DNA from: Bacillota bacterium
GTDB taxonomy: Bacteria; Bacillota; Clostridia; Acetivibrionales; JANLFN01
Direction of reading: 5' to 3'
Assembly (NCBI GenBank): GCA_023421675.1
Contig: JAEZTC010000006.1
Location: 124,001 to 188,000 of the forward strand
DNA: 64,000 nt
This document shows positions 7,939 to 16,320 of this stretch, piece by piece (position 1 is the stretch's first letter; each line of letters opens with the position of its first letter). The translations under genes were made by a program, and so were the position numbers. The notes beneath the pieces were generated by a model. It did no database searches. It worked only from the letters and a program-made list of their open reading frames with translations, and was not told the origin of the DNA.

Positions 7939-9435
7939 ATGGAGAACATTAAACTTAGAGTATCACAAATTGAAAAATCCTTTCCAGGAGTTAAGGCTCT
8001 TGATAAGATCGATTTTGCTGTTAAAAAAGGAACTGTTCATGTTTTATGTGGGGAAAACGGTGCGGGAAAATCTACATTAATGAAAATTATTAATGGAATT
8101 TACCAGCCGGATAGCGGTCAGATCTATATTGACGAAAAGCCTGTTACAATTAATAATCCCATTCAGGCAAGAAATCTTGGAATATCGATGATCTTCCAGG
8201 AAATGAACTATGTTCCGGAAATGACGGTGGAAGAGAATATCTTTCTTGGAAATCTTCCTGTCAACAAATTTGGCAGAGTAGACTGGAAAGAAGTAAGAAG
8301 ACATACAAAAGAATTGTTGGCGGCTGAAAAACTACCCTATTCCCCGACAACACTGCTTAAAGACTTAAGCGTATCGGATATACAGATGCTTGAGATTATT
8401 AAAGCCATATCTTATAAGTCGGATATTATCATAATGGATGAACCGACCTCTGCAATTACTCAAAAAGAAGTTGAGAAACTGTTTGTTAAGATAAATGAAC
8501 TGAAGGCCAGAGGAGTATGTATAATCTATATTTCACACAAGCTTGATGAAATATTCCAGATAGCTGATGAAATAACAGTTTTCAGAGATGGAGCAGTTGT
8601 TGAAACCCATCCGAAGGAAGAACTTGATATTGAAGCAGTTATTACCTTGATGGTTGGACGTAAGCTTACAAACAAATACCCTAAGGAAGATGTACAAATT
8701 GGAGAAGACATGCTTAAGGTGGAAAATCTCAGCGGTAAGCAATTCCATAATGTTAACTTCCACGTTAAAAAGGGTGAAATAGTCGGTTTTGCAGGGTTGA
8801 TGGGTGCCGGTAGAACAGAAGTTATGCGATCAATCTTTGGATTGGATCCAAAAACTTCCGGTGTAATTAAGATTAAGGGTAAGGATGTCACAATTAAAAA
8901 TGTTGAACAAAGTATTAACAATGGCCTTGTAATGCTTTCTGAAGATAGGAGAAGGTATGGTATTATACCAATCCGTTCGGTTAGAGAGAATACTACTTTG
9001 TCATTCCTCCAAAAAGTATTCTATGGTCTTAGGTATCATAAAAAAGTTGAGCAGCAAGTTGTATCTGATATATTTGGCAGGATGAGAGTTAAAACTCCTA
9101 CACTTGAAACTGTTATCGGTTCTTTGAGCGGTGGTAACCAGCAAAAGGTAGTTCTTGCAAAATGGATGATAAGAAATCCGGATATATTGATTCTGGATGA
9201 GCCAACAAGGGGTATAGATGTCGGAGCTAAATATGAAATCTATAAGCTTATGACTGAATTTGCAAAAGCAGGCAAGGTTGTAATCATGGTTTCATCTGAG
9301 CTTCCTGAATTGATAGGTATGTGTGACAGAATGTATGTGATGAACAAGGGCGCCATAGCTGGTGAAATAGAAAGAAAAGAGTTTTCTCAGGAACTCATTA
9401 TGAAATACGCTACTGGAACTCTAGTATCTAGATGA
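7939..9435 (+). CDS. Sugar ABC importer ATPase (RbsA/MglA type)
   Basis: About 498 residues with two ABC cassettes, as in the ribose/galactose CUT2 importers. The first cassette has Walker A GENGAGKST and Walker B IIIMDEPTSAI but a degenerate signature (LSVSDIQ). The second has a degenerate Walker A (GLMGAGRTE) and an intact LSGGNQQ signature with ILILDEPTRGIDVG. This asymmetry is normal for the family. The ATG at 7939 fits the GGGAGAAGG ribosome site better than the in-frame ATG at 7921. Permease and binding protein genes follow. Confidence 0.93.
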   Translation: MENIKLRVSQIEKSFPGVKALDKIDFAVKKGTVHVLCGENGAGKSTLMKIINGIYQPDSGQIYIDEKPVTINNPIQARNLGISMIFQEMNYVPEMTVEENIFLGNLPVNKFGRVDWKEVRRHTKELLAAEKLPYSPTTLLKDLSVSDIQMLEIIKAISYKSDIIIMDEPTSAITQKEVEKLFVKINELKARGVCIIYISHKLDEIFQIADEITVFRDGAVVETHPKEELDIEAVITLMVGRKLTNKYPKEDVQIGEDMLKVENLSGKQFHNVNFHVKKGEIVGFAGLMGAGRTEVMRSIFGLDPKTSGVIKIKGKDVTIKNVEQSINNGLVMLSEDRRRYGIIPIRSVRENTTLSFLQKVFYGLRYHKKVEQQVVSDIFGRMRVKTPTLETVIGSLSGGNQQKVVLAKWMIRNPDILILDEPTRGIDVGAKYEIYKLMTEFAKAGKVVIMVSSELPELIGMCDRMYVMNKGAIAGEIERKEFSQELIMKYATGTLVSR

Positions 9436-9445
9436 GGTGAAAAAA

Positions 9446-10453
9446 ATGGATTTAAGAAATGCTAATTGGAGTACTATCAAAAAGAAATACAGTATTTACA
9501 TGATTCTTGTAGCATTGTTTATTGTGTGTTCACTGGCAAATCCGAACTTTTTATCAGTAAACAACCTGACTAATATATCCAGACAGTTATCTGTTACAAC
9601 TATTCTGGCGTTTGGTGAAACAATGCTTATTATATGTGGAATGCTTGACTTGTCAGCAGGCTCTGTACTTGCTTTATCCGGAGTTTTTGCTGTTTCGGCA
9701 TATAAAATGACAGGATCTATATTAATTGCAATATTTGTAGGTATTTTAACAGGTGTAATCTGTAACCTTATTAACGTATTAATGATAAGCACTTTTAAAG
9801 CACCGCCTTTCATTGCTACTCTGGCGATGCTGACGATGGCAAGAGGTGTTGCACTGCTATATACAAAAGGGCAAAATATACTGCAGTTGGGAGATTTCAC
9901 AATACTTGGGCAAGGAGATCTTTGGGTAATACCTATACCTATAATTTTCCTCGTGGCAGTAGCAATTGCAACATGGTACGTCTTGCGGCATACACGGCTG
10001 GGTAGGTCGCTATATGCAGTGGGGGGTAATGAGGAAGCATCCATAGCATCAGGAATAAACGTTTCCAGAGTTAAGTATAAGGTATTTATTATTAATGGTA
10101 TTTTGGTAGGACTTGCAGGTGTATTGTTCATGTCCCGTGTTAATGCAGGTCTCCCGAATGGTGCCATTAACTACGAATTTACTGCACTTACTGCAGCAAT
10201 TATTGGTGGTACAAGCTTTTCTGGTGGTATAGGAACAGCTGGCGGTACTTTAGCCGGTGCATTTATAGTAGGGTTCCTTGATAATATCATGAATCTTATG
10301 AGTGTGGACTCATATCTCCAGCAGATCGTTCGTGGTGCAATCATAGCTCTTGCTGTTATCTACGATATACGTTCAAAGAACCGCAGAACAAAGAGCATGC
10401 TTGGAAAAATTGAAGACAAGGGACAAGGCAAAAAAGCATTGAATAAAGCATAA
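9446..10453 (+). CDS. Sugar ABC importer permease (RbsC type)
   Basis: About 335 residues, very hydrophobic, with 8-10 predicted membrane spans, matching the BPD_transp_2 family of CUT2 sugar permeases. Visible landmarks are MLDLSAGSVLALSGV near residue 75, the ARG segment of LAMLTMARGVALL, GNEEAS, and ALTAAIIGGTSFSGGIGTAGG near the end. The ATG at 9446 has GAGGTG 7 bases upstream; the GTG at 9437 is part of that ribosome site. The gene starts 10 bases after the ATPase stop, so the two are co-translated. Confidence 0.92.
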   Translation: MDLRNANWSTIKKKYSIYMILVALFIVCSLANPNFLSVNNLTNISRQLSVTTILAFGETMLIICGMLDLSAGSVLALSGVFAVSAYKMTGSILIAIFVGILTGVICNLINVLMISTFKAPPFIATLAMLTMARGVALLYTKGQNILQLGDFTILGQGDLWVIPIPIIFLVAVAIATWYVLRHTRLGRSLYAVGGNEEASIASGINVSRVKYKVFIINGILVGLAGVLFMSRVNAGLPNGAINYEFTALTAAIIGGTSFSGGIGTAGGTLAGAFIVGFLDNIMNLMSVDSYLQQIVRGAIIALAVIYDIRSKNRRTKSMLGKIEDKGQGKKALNKA

Positions 10454-10547
10454 TTATAAAAAATAGTGTTGTCTTAATAAGTTGAAAAAAGTAAATAATT
10501 TGCACTTAAAAATATAATACTAATTGCAGCTATATATGTAGAACTGA

Positions 10548-10569
10548 TTTAAACAGCTTGCTGTTTAAA
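10548..10569 (+). other. Stem-loop before the binding-protein gene
   Basis: A perfect 10-bp inverted repeat, TTTAAACAGC-TT-GCTGTTTAAA, lies about 15 bases before the ribosome site of the binding-protein gene and has no T tract. Such stem-loops can protect the downstream mRNA end and help the binding protein reach higher levels than the membrane parts; a protein operator is the alternative. Confidence 0.5.
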
Positions 10570-10598
10570 ATAAAAATCACACAAAAGGATGGGAGAAA

Positions 10599-11600
10599 AT
10601 GAGAAAAACACTATTAACCGTAATTTCAACGTTGATGGTACTTGTTTTACTAGTGGGCTGTGGTAAATCGACACCTGCTCCTTCAACAACAACTCAAGGA
10701 ACAAACACAGGTGCTCAACAAAAGACTTACAAGGTTGCTTATGTTGCTCGTGCTCAATCTGACTCATTTGCTGCATGGCTCGCTAATGCGGTAAAGGATG
10801 AAGCAAAGAAATATCCGAACATCAAACTTGATGTTATGGATGGTCAAGCTAATGACGATAGAGAAAACTCATTAATTGAAAATGCTATAACCAGCAAGTA
10901 TGACCTCGTTATAGTTCAGCCTAATAACGGTGAAGCTCAGAGGCCATACGTGGAAAAAGTTGTTAAGGCCGGAATGTTTGCAATAACAACAAATGCACGT
11001 ATTTCCAATATCCCGGGAGCATCCTCTGTTGATGCTAATCCTTATGAGCAGGCTGCGGTTAATGCGCGTGCTGCTGTAACGCAGATACCCAAAAATGCCA
11101 AGGTTGTTGTATTAAACGGGCCTTCAGGTAATTTCCATGCAGAACAGAGAAGAAAAAGCTGGCAGACTGAATTTTTTGAAAAACGTCCTGACGTTAAAAT
11201 TGTCGGAGAGCAGATTGCAAGCTGGAATAAGGACGAAGCTATGAAATATATGGAAGACTGGGTTCAATCAAATGACAAGATTGATGCAGTTATATCCATG
11301 AACGATAACATGGCTGCTGGAGCAATAGAAGTTGTAAAGAATAATGCTAAATACAAAAACATGCTTGCATACGGTGTTGATGGAACTGCAGAAGCACTTC
11401 TCCTAATAAAAGATGGTAAAATGACTTCAACCTGCATGCAGAATGCATATGAGCTTGCTACAAAGCTTATGGAAACTTCTAATAAGCTTTTGACTGGAGC
11501 TGAAAAGAAGGTTGATACAGATATAGGAAACCCATTAATTAATAAGGATAATGTTGATCAATATATAGAAATACTCAAAAAGTCGGGAGCAATAAAATAA
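10599..11600 (+). CDS. Sugar-binding lipoprotein of the CUT2 ABC importer
   Basis: A 333-residue periplasmic-binding-protein type 1 (RbsB-like) protein. The N-terminus is a lipoprotein signal peptide ending LLVGC, so Cys21 should be lipidated and the protein held outside the membrane. A Ser/Thr-rich linker (about 24-40) leads to the binding domain, with VAYVARAQSDSF, a DxNxYE-like DANPYEQAA, VVVLNGPSGNFHAEQRR and ISMNDNMAAGA. The ligand cannot be read from sequence; a pentose or polyol would fit the neighbouring dehydrogenase. The ATG follows GGATGGGAG. Confidence 0.92.
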   Translation: MRKTLLTVISTLMVLVLLVGCGKSTPAPSTTTQGTNTGAQQKTYKVAYVARAQSDSFAAWLANAVKDEAKKYPNIKLDVMDGQANDDRENSLIENAITSKYDLVIVQPNNGEAQRPYVEKVVKAGMFAITTNARISNIPGASSVDANPYEQAAVNARAAVTQIPKNAKVVVLNGPSGNFHAEQRRKSWQTEFFEKRPDVKIVGEQIASWNKDEAMKYMEDWVQSNDKIDAVISMNDNMAAGAIEVVKNNAKYKNMLAYGVDGTAEALLLIKDGKMTSTCMQNAYELATKLMETSNKLLTGAEKKVDTDIGNPLINKDNVDQYIEILKKSGAIK

Positions 11601-11661
11601 TCTAATTATTAGAGGATTACTATAAAAATAATCACATTACGTATTCATACCAATACTTTGT

Positions 11662-11690
11662 AAAGCGTGAACACAATGTGTTCACGCTTT
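11662..11690 (+). terminator. Long hairpin after the ABC importer
   Basis: A 14-bp perfect stem, AAAGCGTGAACACA / TGTGTTCACGCTTT, with almost no loop and a modest T-rich tail. It separates the importer from the dehydrogenase gene. Confidence 0.75.
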
Positions 11691-11798
11691 ATTCATTAAC
11701 TGAACTTTAAAAAATTGTATATAAGATAGAAACATATGGTTTATATAGATTTTTACTTAACAAATGTACTAGTGATTAATATAACAGGAGGAATAATT

Positions 11799-12839
11799 AT
11801 GGCAAATAAAGCAGTATACATGACCGGTTTGAACAAAATGGAAACAAGAGAAATCGAAATGCCTATTCCTAAGGAAAAACAGGTTATAGTTAAAGTTGAA
11901 TATGTAGGAATTTGCGGTTCAGATGTTCACTATCTGGAACACGGAAAAATAGGAGATTTCATTGTAAATGGTGATTTTATTCTGGGACATGAATGTGCAG
12001 GTACGATAGCGGCTGTAGGAGAAGGTGTAAAGGATCTTAAGGTAGGAGATAAGGTGGCGTTGGAGCCAGGATGTACCTGTGGACAGTGTGAGTATTGCAA
12101 AACAGGCAGATATAATCTATGTCCGGATGTTGAATTTCTTGCTACCCCCCCATATCATGGGTGCTTGATGAATTATATAGCTTTTCCTGAAAATATGGCT
12201 TTCAAACTTCCTGAAGGGTTATCTACTAAAGAAGGGGCTCTTGTTGAACCTTTGGCGGTGGGAATGCATGCTGCAAATCAGGGTGGTGTAAAACTTGGAG
12301 ATTCGGTAGTAATTCTAGGCTCAGGCTGTATAGGGCTAGTAACGCTTCTTGCCTGCAAAGCTTATGGTGCAACCGATATTACAGTAGTTGATGTTATTCC
12401 AAAAAGACTTGAATATGCTAAAAAACTTGGGGCTACCACAATTATTAATGCTGCTGAAACTGATACCCTTGAGGAAGTAAAAAAACTTACCGATGGTAAA
12501 GGTGTTGACGTAGTTATAGAAACTGCAGGTTCTGCAAAAACAATTTCACAAACACCTTACCTGATTAAAAACGGAGGCTGTGTGGTACTTGTAGGTATGG
12601 CTCCGCAGGATATTATTGAATATAATTTTGCAAAAATTATGGCTAAGGAAGCTGTAATAAAATCAGTTTTCCGTTACAGAAACATATACCCACAGGCTAT
12701 TAAAGCTATTGCGAAAGGGCTTATAGATGTTTCTGGAATTGTTACACATGAATTTGATTTCAGTGATACCGAAAAAGCGTTTGGTTTTGTTATCAATAAT
12801 AAGCAGGATGTAGTTAAGGCAGTTATAAAACTGGCATGA
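11799..12839 (+). CDS. Zinc-dependent polyol dehydrogenase (sorbitol/xylitol dehydrogenase type)
   Basis: A 346-residue medium-chain dehydrogenase/reductase. Catalytic zinc ligands are Cys39, His64 and Glu65 (GICGSDVHY, GHECAG). The structural zinc site is complete: Cys94, Cys97, Cys100 and Cys108. The NAD-binding Rossmann motif GSGCIGLVTLLACKAYGA follows. The family oxidises sugar alcohols to ketoses, e.g. sorbitol to fructose. The ATG at 11799 has AGGAGG upstream; the frame opens earlier without a ribosome site. Position behind the ROK/ABC unit suggests it works on the imported substrate. Confidence 0.9.
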   Translation: MANKAVYMTGLNKMETREIEMPIPKEKQVIVKVEYVGICGSDVHYLEHGKIGDFIVNGDFILGHECAGTIAAVGEGVKDLKVGDKVALEPGCTCGQCEYCKTGRYNLCPDVEFLATPPYHGCLMNYIAFPENMAFKLPEGLSTKEGALVEPLAVGMHAANQGGVKLGDSVVILGSGCIGLVTLLACKAYGATDITVVDVIPKRLEYAKKLGATTIINAAETDTLEEVKKLTDGKGVDVVIETAGSAKTISQTPYLIKNGGCVVLVGMAPQDIIEYNFAKIMAKEAVIKSVFRYRNIYPQAIKAIAKGLIDVSGIVTHEFDFSDTEKAFGFVINNKQDVVKAVIKLA

Positions 12840-12886
12840 GAGTAAAAGCGGTGTGATAGTGAACAGTATAACAGTAAAGTAATATA

Positions 12887-12920
12887 AAAGGGACATGCCT
12901 GTATATGGCAATGTCCCTTT
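12887..12920. terminator. Bidirectional terminator after the dehydrogenase
   Basis: Stem AAAGGGACATgCC / GGCAATGTCCCTTT (single bulge) with a short T run on either strand. It can serve the dehydrogenase on the plus strand and the small ORF at 12932-13054 on the minus strand. Confidence 0.75.
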
Positions 12921-12931
12921 AAATATATGCT

Positions 12932-13054
12932 TTATCCTTTTTTGTTATTTTTCTTGCTATTTAATGTACTGATTATAATAATTTTTAATCTGATTATAAT
13001 TGCACCAATAATTAAACCTGATAAAAGTATTAAGGCGTTTCTTAAAATTTCCAT
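12932..13054 (-). CDS. Possible small membrane protein (40 aa)
   Basis: A 40-codon minus-strand frame encoding one hydrophobic helix (ILLSGLIIGAIIIRLKIIII, about residues 8-27) and a basic tail ending KKNNKKG. A GAGGG ribosome-like site lies 4-5 bases before the ATG, and a bidirectional terminator lies just past the stop codon. Such short one-helix proteins include type I toxin-like and regulatory peptides, but nothing here proves a function. The region is AT-rich, so chance is a real alternative. The rest of 12921-13309 shows no other gene. Confidence 0.35.
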   Translation of the reverse strand: MEILRNALILLSGLIIGAIIIRLKIIIISTLNSKKNNKKG

Positions 13055-13309
13055 ACACCCTCAGCTTCTTTATATTTTCATAAACTATTATATATAAAAT
13101 TAGATTACAGATAAAGACTATACCTTTGTGGTTGAAATTCCATTGGATGCCCAATTTCCTTTTTTATCAACTATGGGGTGCTTCTTGCCTTATCTTTGCC
13201 ACAGTTTGTCGGAGATTTTTTGTGGGTATTAATATTAAAATAGATATAGATAGACAAGGTGCTTTTGACACAACACATTGAAACAAATGTAGCTTTGAGA
13301 GGCATAATT

Positions 13310-14293
13310 ATGGATAAGATGACTGTCAAATGGTTTTATGTTTTAGGAACTACTATAAGTATAGCAGCAGCGGGGGAAAATGCCCATGAAAGTATTTATG
13401 AGGCTGCAGCTAAGCTTATGGATATTGATAATAAAATGTCTGTATTTAAGAATTACAGTGAAGTTTTTTTAATAAATGAGAATTCAGGTATGGATTTCCA
13501 AAGGGTCTCGGATGAAACTTTTTACGTAATAAAAAAGGCATTGGATTTCAGTAAGTTGTCACAGGGAAGTTTTGACCCGACAATAAGACCGGTAACAGGA
13601 TTATGGAAAATCGGAACTAAGGATGCTGTTGTGCCTAAAGGCATTGATATTAAAAGCATGATGGAGCTTGTAAATTATAAAGATATCGAAATATGTGATT
13701 CATCTAAATCAATCAGACTTAAAAGGAAAAATCAGAAAATTGATCTTGGAGGGATAGCAAAGGGATTTGCTGCTGACCAGGTCAGGAAAATACTGCTAAA
13801 AAACGGCATCAGTTCTGCAATTATAGACCTGGGCGGAAACATAAATGCACTTGGCAAAAAAGATAATAAAGATCTGTGGTCAGTCGGAATACAAAATCCT
13901 CTGAAACCAACCGGAGAGTTTGTTGGAATATTAAGCGTTTCGGATAAATCGGTAGTTACTTCAGGAGGTTATGAAAGATTCTTTATCAGGAACGGTAAAA
14001 GGTACCATCATATTATTGATCCGCAGACCGGGTATCCCTGTAACAGTGACCTGATAAGTGTTACAGTGGTTTCCGACAACTCAATAGACGGTGATGCATT
14101 GTCTACCTGTATATTCGTGAAGGGCCTGGAGGAAGGACTAAAATTTATTAAAAATATAGAGGGTACAGAAGCAATACTTATTACAAGAGACCGGAAAATA
14201 TATGCCACTAAAGGGTTGAATAATCAATTTAAAGTTACAAATTCAGAGTTCTGCATTGAGGATAATGTTACAGAAATGGAGGGGGCAAGATGA
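13310..14293 (+). CDS. apbE: FAD:protein FMN transferase (ApbE)
   Basis: A 327-residue ApbE enzyme, which transfers FMN from FAD to a Thr/Ser in a flavoprotein acceptor, using Mg2+. Motifs in order are GSFDPTIRPVTGLWKIG, IDLGGIAKGFAADQV, IIDLGGNINALG, HHIIDPQTGYPC and the metal-binding DGDALSTCIF. There is no lipoprotein signal, unlike many ApbE proteins, so it may act in the cytosol or lack a recognisable exporter signal. The ATG at 13310 has GAGAGG at 7 bases. It overlaps by 4 bases the gene for an FMN-binding membrane protein, its likely substrate. Confidence 0.93.
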   Translation: MDKMTVKWFYVLGTTISIAAAGENAHESIYEAAAKLMDIDNKMSVFKNYSEVFLINENSGMDFQRVSDETFYVIKKALDFSKLSQGSFDPTIRPVTGLWKIGTKDAVVPKGIDIKSMMELVNYKDIEICDSSKSIRLKRKNQKIDLGGIAKGFAADQVRKILLKNGISSAIIDLGGNINALGKKDNKDLWSVGIQNPLKPTGEFVGILSVSDKSVVTSGGYERFFIRNGKRYHHIIDPQTGYPCNSDLISVTVVSDNSIDGDALSTCIFVKGLEEGLKFIKNIEGTEAILITRDRKIYATKGLNNQFKVTNSEFCIEDNVTEMEGAR

Positions 14294-15585
14294 AACTAAA
14301 GGTATCCGGAAAACAACTTTTCAGATTTTTTATACAGCTTTTCTTTTTTATTGTTTTTCCGGGATTATTTGTTTTAACATATGATGCAATAAAGGAAAGC
14401 TATGTTATGATTGTCAACGGCAATTTCTATTTTAATGAACTCTTTCCGCGAATAATAGAAGCCCTGGCAATAATACCTGCAACAATTTTGTTTGGTAGGT
14501 TTTTCTGCGGCTGGCTATGTGCATTCGGTTCTCTGAATGACTTTATATATGGTATTTCTAAAAAGATTTTTAAATTTAAATTTAAGGTTAATAAAACAGC
14601 CGACAAGTATCTTAAGTTTATAAAATATGGTGTGCTTTTGTTTGGATTGGTATTTTTATGGAACAGTAAAGGGAATTCTCTTAACAGCCTGAGTCCATGG
14701 GAAGCTTTCGGCCAGCTTAAGGAGTTTCCAGGCATGTTATCAGCCTATGCTGTTAGTTTTATAGTGTTATTGCTTGTAATGACCGGTGCAGTATTTATTG
14801 AAAGATTTTTCTGCAGATACTTATGTCCACTTGGAGCAGTTTTTACAATAGTATCAAAACTCAGCTTTTTCAGGATAAGCAAGCCGACCCGTGGCTGCGG
14901 CAATTGCAGTTTGTGTTCCCGTAAATGTTCTATGGGCATTGAACTCACCAAAATGGAAAAGGTAAAAAGTGGAGAATGTATCTACTGCCTTAAGTGTATG
15001 GACGCCTGCCCCGGAAAAAATCCTCAGATGACTGCTGTCCGTGAAACAATTAACCCTGTAGTTGCCGGAACGGTTGCCATTTCAGCCTTGATGGGAACAT
15101 ATGGCATGAATACTCTGATAGCTCAGGGTATTAGCAGTAAGAATGATACCAATATCGTCAGCGACAATAATAATTCAGCCGATCCTAACGGATTGTTTTC
15201 GAATATGCACAATATTTCACCCAATACTGATGAAAATACTTTAAATAATCAGAAGGAAACAACTCCGTCTACATCGGTAAATACCACAAACAATAACAGT
15301 CAGCAAAAATACAAGGATGGAACTTATACAGGTGTAGGACGGGGATATAGACCGGACTTACAGGTTCAGGTTATAATAAAAAATGGAAAAATTGCCTCAG
15401 TTGAAATTGTATCTAGCAATGAAACACCTAGGTTTGCCCAAATGCCTTTTGAAATAGTACCGCAGGAGATAGTTAATTCTCAGTCTACCTCAGTTGATGC
15501 GATTTCGGGAGCAACAAGGTCATCAGAAGGGATCATGATGGCGGTAGAGGATGCATTATCCCAGGCGGTTGTTTCCCAGGGATAA
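14290..15585 (+). CDS. Membrane polyferredoxin with C-terminal covalent-FMN domain (NosR/NapH-like)
   Basis: A 431-residue membrane electron carrier. About five hydrophobic spans occur in residues 10-190 with two cysteine motifs near membrane ends (FFCGWLC, FFCRYLCP). Two [4Fe-4S] motifs follow (CGNCSLCSRKC and CIYCLKCMDACPGK). After another span and an Asn/Ser/Thr-rich linker (about 280-335), an FMN-binding domain ends the protein. Its DAISGATRSS motif gives Thr409 as the expected FMN attachment site. The gene overlaps apbE by ATGA. The pair fits flavin-based transfer of electrons across the membrane to an external acceptor; the acceptor is not identifiable. Confidence 0.88.
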   Translation: MKLKVSGKQLFRFFIQLFFFIVFPGLFVLTYDAIKESYVMIVNGNFYFNELFPRIIEALAIIPATILFGRFFCGWLCAFGSLNDFIYGISKKIFKFKFKVNKTADKYLKFIKYGVLLFGLVFLWNSKGNSLNSLSPWEAFGQLKEFPGMLSAYAVSFIVLLLVMTGAVFIERFFCRYLCPLGAVFTIVSKLSFFRISKPTRGCGNCSLCSRKCSMGIELTKMEKVKSGECIYCLKCMDACPGKNPQMTAVRETINPVVAGTVAISALMGTYGMNTLIAQGISSKNDTNIVSDNNNSADPNGLFSNMHNISPNTDENTLNNQKETTPSTSVNTTNNNSQQKYKDGTYTGVGRGYRPDLQVQVIIKNGKIASVEIVSSNETPRFAQMPFEIVPQEIVNSQSTSVDAISGATRSSEGIMMAVEDALSQAVVSQG

Positions 15586-15641
15586 TAGTATGTATAATGG
15601 CCCGTAAATATAAAACAATTTATTTTTTATCGGTCTTCATA

Positions 15642-15647
15642 TATAAT
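15642..15647 (+). promoter_or_regulatory. -10 box for the yjdF transcript
   Basis: TATAAT lies just before the structured leader. The matching -35 (about 15619-15624) is weak, so the promoter is only probable. Confidence 0.35.
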
Positions 15648-15654
15648 AATAGCG

Positions 15655-15752
15655 GAGATAAAAACACGGTCCGGTTGGTAGTCCGGGCGCAAGGCTAAAG
15701 TCTTGTCAGTAACCTGCCCTCCTGGGGTTGTCCGTTCTCTGATTGTGGTTAA
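15655..15752 (+). promoter_or_regulatory. Candidate yjdF-motif riboswitch (azaaromatic-sensing)
   Basis: About 100 bases of GC-richer, strongly structured leader directly before a YjdF-family gene. Visible elements include CAAGGC/GTCTTG (15690-15705), several GGTCCGG/TCCGGG repeats at the 5' end, and a pyrimidine-rich CCTGCCCTCCTGGGG block before the AGGAGG. Position and layout fit the known yjdF RNA motif, which binds azaaromatic compounds and acts on translation of yjdF. I assign it mostly from context; a covariance-model search would settle it. Confidence 0.75.
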
Positions 15753-15767
15753 ACAGGAGGAATAAAA

Positions 15768-16178
15768 ATGAATATCAAACTTACTGTTTTTTTTGAAGAC
15801 CCGTTCTGGGTAGGAATTTTCGAGCATTCCGATACTGATGGACTTCGTGTTGCGAGAGTTGTATTTGGTTCTGAACCTAAAGATTACGAAGTTTATGAGT
15901 TCATACTCGAAAAGTTTCAACGTATTCAATTCTCAAGACCTATTGAAAATCAGCAAACCGAGGTTAAAAAAATTAACCCGAAAAGAATCCAGAGAGAGGT
16001 CAACAGGGAACTTGAAAAAACCGGAATTGGTACTAAAGCCCAGCAGGCTATCAAGCTTGAACAGGAAGCTCGAAAGGTTGAGAGAAAGAAGTTTTCCAAG
16101 GAATACTGGGAGAAGCTTGAAAATGATAAGTTTTTAAAAAAGCAGGAAAAAAAGAAAAAAAAGAAAAAAGGTCACTAA
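15768..16178 (+). CDS. yjdF: YjdF family protein (DUF2992)
   Basis: A 136-residue protein matching the YjdF/DUF2992 family. The N-terminal half (residues 1-65) has the conserved LTVFFEDPFWVGIFE and VVFGSEPKDYEVYEFIL blocks. The C-terminal half is highly charged and ends in a long Lys tail (KKQEKKKKKKK), suggesting nucleic-acid contact. Function is unknown; the family is typically controlled by the yjdF riboswitch and may relate to handling of aromatic nitrogen heterocycles. AGGAGG lies 7 bases upstream of the ATG and next to the riboswitch. Confidence 0.9.
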   Translation: MNIKLTVFFEDPFWVGIFEHSDTDGLRVARVVFGSEPKDYEVYEFILEKFQRIQFSRPIENQQTEVKKINPKRIQREVNRELEKTGIGTKAQQAIKLEQEARKVERKKFSKEYWEKLENDKFLKKQEKKKKKKKGH

Positions 16179-16185
16179 TGGCCTG

Positions 16186-16212
16186 CCCACACATGTGTGG
16201 GTTTTTTATTTT
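16186..16212 (+). terminator. Intrinsic terminator after yjdF
   Basis: Stem CCCACACATGTGTGGG followed by TTTTTTATTTTT. Confidence 0.9.
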
Positions 16213-16238
16213 TATAGTTAAGAATTAATAATTATGAG

Positions 16239-16302
16239 TTGACTTTATTGTATTATTATTCCATAATAGTTGTAAAGACAACTGTTGCATAATGCAACAG
16301 TT
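16239..16302 (+). promoter_or_regulatory. MarR/MFS promoter with a perfect 23-bp operator
   Basis: TTGACT 16239-16244 and CATAAT 16262-16267, spacer 17. The perfect inverted repeat AACTGTTGCAT-A-ATGCAACAGTT occupies 16280-16302, about +6 to +28. The core TTGCATAATGCAA is typical of MarR-family sites. The arrangement predicts self-repression of the marR-efflux operon. Confidence 0.8.
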
Positions 16303-16320
16303 AGGATCGGGGTAATTATA

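Noticed and set aside
9496..10167. Minus-strand 223-codon frame inside the permease gene
   Set aside because: Shadow of a strongly conserved RbsC-type gene; no ribosome site or independent support.
12927..13080. Hydrophobic plus-strand ORF of about 50 codons
   Set aside because: No ribosome site, and it opposes the better minus-strand candidate; low-complexity AT sequence explains it.
12957..13154. Minus-strand 65-codon frame
   Set aside because: Low-complexity, no ribosome site, no recognisable domain; overlaps the small membrane ORF in another frame.
15838..16137. Alternative frame within yjdF
   Set aside because: Runs inside a well-supported YjdF gene; its composition mirrors the Lys-rich coding sequence.
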